NCBI GenBank assembly: GCA_024679435.1
Contig: JAIBDK010000024.1
Coordinates: forward strand, 1 to 13,494
Source: Gammaproteobacteria bacterium
GTDB lineage: Bacteria; Pseudomonadota; Gammaproteobacteria; Arenicellales; Poriferihabitantaceae
Reading direction: 5' to 3'
Length of the DNA stretch: 13,494 bases
Position numbers and translations under genes: made by a program. Under the pieces are notes generated by a model. It was not told the origin of the DNA and did no database searches. It was given only the letters and a program-made list of their open reading frames with translations. Positions 13,153-13,494 of the stretch are shown piece by piece. Within the stretch, counting starts at the first letter, position 1. Every line of letters starts with the position of its first letter.

Positions 13153-13494
13153 TCATATTTCCTGCAGATCGGGCAACAGTATTGACTGTCCCACTCTCAG
13201 GCTGAGAATTTTAAATTGCGGGTTCAGTCGATAGAACAGCCAAACGGGGAATCCCGAATCCTTTGAAAGCGACCAGACCGTATCTCCCGCACGGACGTTA
13301 TACTTTGTAAGTCCCACTAGACTGTAGTGTGCTTTAAGCTCTTCACTTAAAACCAGATGATACTCTGTTCGCCTGTTCTCAAATTGCTCAACTGCCGCCC
13401 CTGAATTGATTGGCAGTTGCAAGAGTTGTCCAATTCTCAATTGACTCTGCTTAAGTTTGTTTAAGCTGCGAATGCCCCGAGTAGAAGTTAATCC
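13153..13494 (-). CDS. LysM-domain cell-wall protein, C-terminal part (possibly MltD-like; 5'-partial)
   Basis: The frame is open from the window edge to a TGA at 13153-13155, giving 113 residues of a longer protein. The TTG at 13438-13440 is internal and not a real start. The visible part begins in the second half of one LysM repeat (SLNKLKQSQLRIGQLLQLP, where LRIGQLLQLP is the typical repeat end). A linker follows, then a full second LysM repeat (about 66-113: YNVRAGDTVWSLSKDSG, then LRVGQSILLP). LysM repeats bind peptidoglycan in the cell envelope. Tandem C-terminal LysM repeats are typical of the lytic transglycosylase MltD, but the catalytic domain would lie outside the window, so this is only a likely identity. 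The gene ends 39 bp before pyrF on the same strand. Confidence 0.8.
   Translation of the reverse strand, partial: GLTSTRGIRSLNKLKQSQLRIGQLLQLPINSGAAVEQFENRRTEYHLVLSEELKAHYSLVGLTKYNVRAGDTVWSLSKDSGFPVWLFYRLNPQFKILSLRVGQSILLPDLQEI

Noticed and set aside
13153..13440. Complete 95-residue gene starting at TTG 13440
   Set aside because: The frame stays open upstream to the window edge and the preceding residues complete a LysM repeat, so the TTG is internal.
1..13494. Mobile element, CRISPR array, tRNA or phage genes
   Set aside because: No transposase or integrase frame, spaced repeat array, tRNA-like clover sequence or phage gene was recognised on either strand.

Overview
The window reads as a chromosomal segment of a moderate-GC gammaproteobacterium. 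This is inferred from several things seen together: an OxyR whose two redox cysteines fall at residues 199 and 208, as in Escherichia coli; a full-length HtpX; a YbbO-like short-chain dehydrogenase; a proteobacterial lutABC set; and a multi-LysM cell-wall protein. I see no transposase, integrase, phage gene, tRNA, rRNA or CRISPR array. Almost every gene lies on the minus strand. The two plus-strand genes are the SDR at 4767-5603 and the MTHFR-like gene at 8357-9259. The genes at both window edges are cut.

Region 1 (1-939) holds most of a Gfo/Idh/MocA NAD(P)-dependent oxidoreductase, truncated at its C-terminus by the window edge. Region 2 (1168-4635, minus strand) is a peroxide-defence cluster in the order rubrerythrin, GlpC/HdrD-like Fe-S protein, DUF3501 protein, OxyR. 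The rubrerythrin is the short form without a rubredoxin domain. The large Fe-S/CCG protein beside it could supply electrons. OxyR, the peroxide sensor, is the last gene in the same direction. A perfect 13-bp hairpin after the rubrerythrin gene may dampen transcription into the rest. Region 3 (4767-5603, plus) is a divergent YbbO-like SDR that shares its upstream region with rubrerythrin.

Region 4 (5650-8007, minus) holds an AEC-family permease, a Prx5-type peroxiredoxin and the membrane protease HtpX in transcription order. It is a second stress-related group. A 349-bp non-coding stretch (8008-8356) separates it from Region 5, a divergent methylenetetrahydrofolate reductase-like gene (8357-9259, plus) with a pair of direct repeats immediately before its start codon.

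Region 6 (9325-13113, minus) is a tight run of pyrF-lutA-lutB-lutC. It links pyrimidine synthesis (orotidine-5'-phosphate decarboxylase of the longer DAKRGD type) to the LutABC L-lactate oxidation complex. The pyrF stop and lutA start overlap as TGATG. Region 7 (13153-13494, minus) is the C-terminal part of a LysM protein.

Nothing here is clearly an undescribed system. The most interesting points are the OxyR-containing rubrerythrin/Fe-S/DUF3501 cluster, whose DUF3501 member has no known function, and the unusual neighbourhood of pyrF, lutABC and the MTHFR paralogue.
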